Shown here one piece after another: positions 59,461-64,000 of a stretch of DNA of 64,000 bases. Origin of the DNA: Buddleja alternifolia (lineage: Eukaryota; Streptophyta; Magnoliopsida; Lamiales; Scrophulariaceae). Every line of letters starts with the position of its first letter. Within the stretch, counting starts at the first letter, position 1. The stretch is taken from NCBI GenBank assembly GCA_019426215.1, contig CM033392.1, positions 53,805,149-53,869,148 of the forward strand. Direction: 5' to 3'. The position numbers and the translations under genes are program-made. Under the pieces are notes generated by a model, which was given only the letters and a program-made list of their open reading frames with translations, did not search any database and had not been told where the DNA came from.

Positions 59461-59977
59461 TCATAAGTACGATTATGTAACACATTATCCTCGGGTAGCA
59501 TGATTTTTAATAGACCAAGTAAGTCTGTGAAACTCTTATCACTCCACCCATTGTTGGCTTTTAACTTGTATAGGTTTAGGACTGCTTTCAATCTTGTGAA
59601 TTTACTACCACTATACGGTGGTGTCTTTGAATCACTTGTCAAATTGTCAAACATTTTAGGACAATTTCGCAAGTCCTCCTAAATCACATTTGTCATCTCC
59701 TCCAAACGACCAGGCTCATAATCATTCATGTTAAAATCCTGTGATGGATATGATGTACCACCCAAATCATCTGACGTGACACTGCTTTCACTGTATCTTG
59801 TCCAACGTGTGTAGCTTTTATCAATTCCATTACACACCAAATGATCTTCCAACATAAACACAGGCAAGTGATTCTAGTTTGATCTGGTGCATGCTCAACC
59901 GCAAACTTGATGAACTCTTTAACCCCTTTCTCATACTGTTCCGACATACGATCCGCTAAAATCCAACTTTGATCCAT
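59461..59977 (-). pseudogene. CACTA TNP2-like transposase, N-terminal portion
   Basis: Starts MDQSWILADRMSEQYEKGVK at 59977, the transposon-associated N-terminal domain. After a frameshift near 59870 comes HLVCNGIDKSYTRWTRY. After a stop (TAG, 59679-59681) comes KLKANNGWSDKSFTDLLGLL and MLPEDNVLHNRTYEAKW, ending at the Mutator duplication. The next residues, MLTSIGMGYEKIH, lie 14.4 kb away at 45053. Confidence 0.9.
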
Positions 59978-60720
59978 CTTGATTCTGAATTAACTAAATT
60001 AAATAATTTTAACATCAGTTCATAGTTGAATTAATTAAATAATTTTAATTTTAATTTATTTTCCATTATTCTAGAAAAAATTCGGCAGAGTAACGACGCA
60101 AAAATTTCGACCAACTTCTCAACTTAATCTTCCCCCGGGTGGGTTGCAACCAACAAAATTCGGATCTTACGATACGATAAAATTCAACTTTGATCCATCT
60201 TGATTCTTAATTAAACTAAATAATTTTAACTTCAGTTGAGTTGAATTAATTAAATTATTTTTATTTTAATTTATTTCCCATTGTTCTAGAAAAAATTCGA
60301 CAGAGTAACGACGCAAAAATTTCTACCAAGTTCTCGACTTAATCTTCCCCCAAACTTGCAACCAACAAAATTCGTATCTTTCAACCACAACAAACCCAAC
60401 ATTCTAATCTTTCACCCACAACAAACATAAAATGTCGATCTCACTATACAAAAATATTGATCACCAGTTGAATCACATAAATCATCATATTTCTAGCAAC
60501 TACAAATATTGATCACCAGTTGGATCACATAAATCACATAAAACTACAAATAAAGCATCGTGTTATAAATACTGATCACCAGTTGGGTCTCTTAAATCAT
60601 CATATTTCCAGCAACTACAAATATTGATCACCAGTTGGATCACATAAAACTATAAATAAAACATCATATTTCCAGCAACTAAGTATAAATATTTCCACAA
60701 AAATAGGCAAACCTCAACTA
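59978..60720 (-). repeat. TNP2 leader: two ~200-bp direct repeats and (GATCACCAGTTGGATC)n
   Basis: CCATTATTCTAGAAAAAATT, AGTAACGACGCAAAAATTTC and CTTAATCTTCCCCC occur in two successive blocks (about 59974-60170 and 60186-60400). TCACCAGTTGGATCACATAA then recurs about four times (60461-60690). The same modules precede the second gene at 41690-42330. Confidence 0.75.
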
Positions 60721-61231
60721 CAAATATTTATCTAAAAACGTTATCCCCAATCCGCACAAATACAGACACATAGTACAAACTCTATATATGTGTGTGTACG
60801 ATGTGGCATGACGTGATGCACATATAAGTATATTGATTGGGTGTACGTACGATATACGTTTGATTTATGTATGTGGGATTGTGCGTATTAATGTAAACAC
60901 ATGCATATAAATACGTAATCTAAAGTATGTAGACTAATACGTAACATAAAATGTGTAAAAATACATGACATAAAGTATACATTTATGCAACAATATAATA
61001 TTATCTTATGTTTTACACATTATTAATTAGTATAATGAATTTGATAAATATTAATTAGTTATAACATATATATATATATGTATATATATATATAAAACTT
61101 ACCCCAAATTGCGGTGGTGGAGGCGGCGGCAATGCTTTATATATATATAGAGAGAGTTATATATATATAGAGAATATATACATATATATATATACACATA
61201 TATATATATAGAGAGAGAGAGATAGAGAGAG

Positions 61232-61262
<31 letters not shown>

Positions 61263-61520
61263 AATGAGCGGTGGCGATGAGTGGCGGACTGACGGCGATG
61301 TGTGGCGGTGGTGGTGGTGGTGAGTGAGAGAGAGAGAGAGAGACTGAGTAGAGAGACATATCGAGAAGTGGTGGTGGAGGCGGCAGCGGCACCGAGCGGT
61401 GGTGGTGGTCGTGGAGGGTTGTTGGTGGTGGTGGGGGAGAGTGAGAGAGAGTAGAGAGAGAGAGTTGAAAGAAAATGTAAAATGGGGGATGGGGGCAGGC
61501 GTCGGCCCTAGATGTAAGGC
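60721..61520. other. 5' non-coding region of large CACTA with GA- and CCG-rich tracts
   Basis: 60750-61080 is TATATG/TACGTA-rich. 61090-61480 has alternating GAGAGA and GGTGGTGG/GGCGGCGG tracts. On the minus strand this is CT-rich followed by CCG/CCACCAC, matching 20200-20320 of the 1.16-kb CACTA. No gene; open frames here are low-complexity. Confidence 0.7.
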
Positions 61521-61523
61521 CGA

Positions 61524-61750
61524 ACTTGCCTATTACAGAGGTTTTTTTTAGTTTTTTTATACAAAGGCCTATTACAACGGTTCGATCCGAACCGCTGTAA
61601 TAGGCCCCATTTTTTTTTTATACAGCGGTTCGGATTGAACCGCTGTAATAGGCTGACCTATTACAACGGTTTATTTTTGAATCGCTGTAATAGGCACCTC
61701 CGTTCAGCGGTTTTACCAAAATCGCTGTAATAGGTGCGCTGTAATAGTGT
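61524..61750. repeat. subterminal hairpin array, right end of large CACTA
   Basis: Inverted pairs of CCTATTAC(A)GCGGTT, for example CCTATTACAACGGTTCGATC with GAACCGCTGTAATAGG. Organised like the left end of the 1.16-kb element. Confidence 0.85.
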
Positions 61751-61771
61751 ATTTTTGTAGTAGTATATATC

Positions 61772-62507
61772 TTCAAAAATTCCAATGAGCCTAACTCTTA
61801 AGTTAGATAAAGATGATAGTGGGAAGAAAATTGATATCACTAACTATAGAGGTATTATTGGATCACTTCTTTATCTAACCGCTAGTAGATCTAATATTAT
61901 ATTTTCGGTATGCATGTGTGCTTGCTTCCAAGCTGATCCTAGAGAGTTACACTTAATTGCTGCCAAAAGAATCCTTAAATACCTAAATGGAACACAAAAT
62001 GTGGGCTTATGGTATTTAAGGGACTCTTCTTTTGAACTAATTGGTTATTCAAACGCAAATTTTGCAGGATGCAAAATAGATAGAAAAAGTAATAGTGGTA
62101 CATGTCAATTTCTAGGTAATAGATTGGTTTCGTGGCATAGTAAAAAACAACAATACATAGCGACTTCTACCGCCGAAGCCGAGTATGTAGCCGCTAGAAG
62201 CTGTTGTGCACAAATCCTTTGGATGAGGCAACAACTTAAAGATTATAGAATCCTCTTAGGTCCTACCGCAATCCATTGTGATAACCAAAGCGCTTTAGCT
62301 ATGACCCAAAACCCAGTCCTTCATTCTAGAACTAAACACATTGACATTCGCTACCATTTCTTTCGTGACCATGTTCAAAAGAAAGATATCTTCATGTATT
62401 TTATTGGAACTGACAAACAATTGGCAGATATCTTCACAAAAGCGCTCAATGAACAACGTTTTCTCACTTTGAGAATTGAATTAACTATGATTGATTTAAA
62501 CGCTTAA
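61772..62507 (+). pseudogene. pol: RT C-terminus and RNase H of SIRE-like Copia (after CACTA)
   Basis: Continues the frame cut at 38019: PMSLTLKLDKDD, YRGIIGSLLYLTASR, LHLIAAKRILKYLNGTQNVG. RNase H: LIGYSNANFAGCKIDRKSNS (first Asp changed to Asn relative to the usual YSDAD), STAEAEYVAA (Glu), and HCDNQSALAMTQNPV (Asp). It ends ADIFTKALNEQRF...NA with stop at 62507. This 240-codon part is unbroken, unlike the upstream pol. Confidence 0.92.
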
Positions 62508-63352
62508 TCATGAGGCATCATACTTTTATAGGCATATAATTTAGGGAGAATTCACTTTATTATAGTGTTTAAAGCGTTTTCAAAATTGAAATAAGTTCTC
62601 AATTTTGGGGGAAACTTTAAAATTGTACTTATTCTAATTTGTAAGCGACTGTGATAAAAAATGACTTTGAAAATTTTACGCATTGATCATTAGCATTTAC
62701 ATTTCTGCATGAAAATTTGATCGCTAATAAAATAAAGAGTATTATTTCTAAACAGCGATTCAATATTATTTACTTTAAAAATCAAAAAGACTTCAGCGTT
62801 AAGAATATTTCCACTTTAACGCTAAGCAACTTTCTCTGAAATGCATGCATTGTTTTCATCGCTAAAGGTAGCGTGTGGATAAGTCCAAAGATAAGATTTG
62901 ACAACTGCCCACACGTCCCTATCACATCAAATTGACAGTTAATGACCACTATCTCAAATAGGCGGTTTAGTATTTGTACTTGCCTGGGTACGTGTTAGTG
63001 TACCAACAAGCGCGTGCAATTCACGCTGAAAATTTTCAAACTCTCAAACGTTTTTGAAAAGGTAACTGCGGATTCCAAAATTTTATATTTACAGCATTTG
63101 GCCTAATTTTTTGCACCTTTTTACATCCGTCTTTATGAGTAAACGGCTCAAATTAAATGTGTTTCATTTTTGAAATAACTGCTTTCACACGTGGCATTTA
63201 TCTAGTAATTGAGGAGTTACTTTTTGCCCTTCTATTAAACCCTTCAAATCTTTTACAGAAAAACTTTATTACTGTCATATTCTCTTTGTTGTAAAAACTC
63301 TCTAAGGCAAAAAGCTCTCTTCTTCCTCCTTAAAAAGCTTACTATTTCTTCA
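62508..63352 (+). other. spacer between pol and third ORF of SIRE-like Copia
   Basis: Non-coding. 62870-63060 matches 10125-10290 of the other copy (CCTATCACATCAAA, GTACGTGT, GCGCGTGCAATTCACGCTGA). AT-rich elsewhere. Confidence 0.65.
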
Positions 63353-64000
63353 ATGGCGCCACCAAAATCTTCATCATCTACCGCCGGAAAAACCATAGGC
63401 GTTAAGCCGATTTTCTTCTGAACTGGGAAAACCTTTTTAACAACCAAAACTTTCCAATGAGAGTCATTCTTCCTCTCATTGAAGAATCTGGTCTAAGAAC
63501 CTTTCTCACCTCTCATTATCTTATTCATGAGGATGAAGTTAAGATTTTCTTTGAGAATGCCGTCATTTCTGACGATGCCAACTCAATCTCATGTTCGTTT
63601 CCATATGCAGAAACCCCTTTTGTGCTAACTTCAAAACTACTTGTGGATCTTCTGAAACTACCTACTAATGGGTGTGAAATCAAAGAAGTAACCATTGGAG
63701 CATCTACAAAGGTCTGGGAAGAAGTTTGTCGTTATGACGTTGATGCTGCTAATAAGTCAAATTTCAAAAAGAATGACATGAAACGCGAATATGTCATTCT
63801 GGCTGATATTTGTGCCAAGATGTCGAGTGCCAGAAAGGATCATTTGACAAAGTCTCCATTGTTCAATACAAGATGATGATCACCGTATTAATGAAGCTGA
63901 AGGTGAACTGGGCTGCGTATGTCTTAAATCGCTTTAAGGCAGCGTTGCAAAAGTCGATGAATCCCAAACCTTATGGGATTCTGCTTCGTTTTCTTTTAAG
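63353..64000 (+). pseudogene. third ORF of SIRE-like Copia (copy 2), runs off window
   Basis: The ATG at 63353 starts MAPPKSSSSTAGKTIGVKPI, then a stop at about 63419. The frame 63457-63876 is open (FLTSHYLIHEDEVKIFFENA; TSKLLVDLLKLPTNGCEIKE), and similarity to 10440-10620 continues to the window end in another frame. It sits where SIRE elements carry an env-like ORF; I see no membrane segment in this part and assign no function. Confidence 0.55.

Larger units (their letters stand above)
38020..61765 (-). mobile_element. CACTA (En/Spm) element with a 14.4-kb Mutator-like insertion
   Basis: The left terminus is GACTACTACAGAAAAGG; the right terminus, reverse complemented, is TACTACTACAAAAATACA. 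Each has a changed first base relative to the CACTACTACAAAAA of the 1.16-kb relative. Subterminal TATTACAGCGGTT arrays lie at both ends. Genes run on the minus strand: TNP2 transposase (split, 59977 to 59461 and 45062 to about 42367) and a second ORF with a Ulp1-like domain (41604 to 38515). Without the passenger the element is about 9.35 kb. Both genes are decayed, so it is probably not autonomous now. It sits in the RT/RNase H junction of the SIRE-like Copia. Confidence 0.9.

Noticed and set aside
61099..61392. Proline/serine-rich minus-strand open frame
   Set aside because: Low-complexity product of GA and GGT/GGC tracts in the CACTA 5' region; the same tracts occur without a conserved frame in the 1.16-kb element.

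Overview
The window reads as a repeat-dense, AT-rich stretch of a plant nuclear genome, most likely a eudicot. The evidence is the mix of plant-type transposable elements (SIRE/Maximus-like Copia, Athila-like and Tat/Ogre-like Gypsy, an L1-like LINE tail, CACTA and Mutator-like DNA transposons), spliceosomal introns, and two plant-type host-gene families (an FBD-type F-box protein and an RKD/RWP-RK transcription factor). I cannot name the species. No tRNA, rRNA or CRISPR array was recognised. Nearly every coding segment is decayed by stops and frameshifts; the RKD gene is the exception.

Layout. 1-8.2 kb: DNA-transposon debris, namely CACTA-like ends (1-612), a Mutator-like element with 9-bp target duplications and a second insertion in one terminal repeat (2656-4639), and a fold-back Mutator-like element (6219-7743). 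8.2-10.1 kb: LTR and gag of a truncated Tat-like Gypsy element. 10.1-24.3 kb: a SIRE-like Copia remnant (third ORF and 3' LTR), interrupted by a non-autonomous Athila-like element (two LTRs at 11896 and 17299, a LINE tail inside, plus a partial second internal region) and by a 1.16-kb non-autonomous CACTA (19858-21020). 25.0-31.8 kb: a Tat-like Gypsy element with 5' LTR, gag, RT, RNase H, integrase and a 49-bp repeat array.

33.0-64.0 kb is a three-level nest. A SIRE-like Copia element (5' LTR at 33034, running off the right edge) was split in its polymerase by a CACTA element (38020-61765). The CACTA element was itself split inside its TNP2 transposase gene by a 14.4-kb Mutator-like element (45063-59451) flanked by 9-bp duplications CATTTAGCC. 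Removing each inner element brings the interrupted reading frame of its host back into register, which makes the nesting order secure. The CACTA without its passenger is about 9.3 kb, the usual size of an autonomous element; it carries TNP2 and a second gene with a Ulp1-like protease domain, both on the minus strand.

The Mutator-like element carries a degenerate transposase, a DUF1985-type gene common in plant Mutator-like elements, a seven-copy 265-bp tandem array, a degenerate F-box/FBD gene, and a three-exon RKD gene (52505-53343, minus) whose 232-codon frame and splice sites are all intact. An undamaged reproductive transcription-factor gene aboard a transposon with otherwise decayed genes is the most interesting object here. 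The 1.16-kb CACTA shares terminal repeats, hairpin arrays and internal CT/CCG tracts with the large CACTA and is probably a deletion derivative of the same family.
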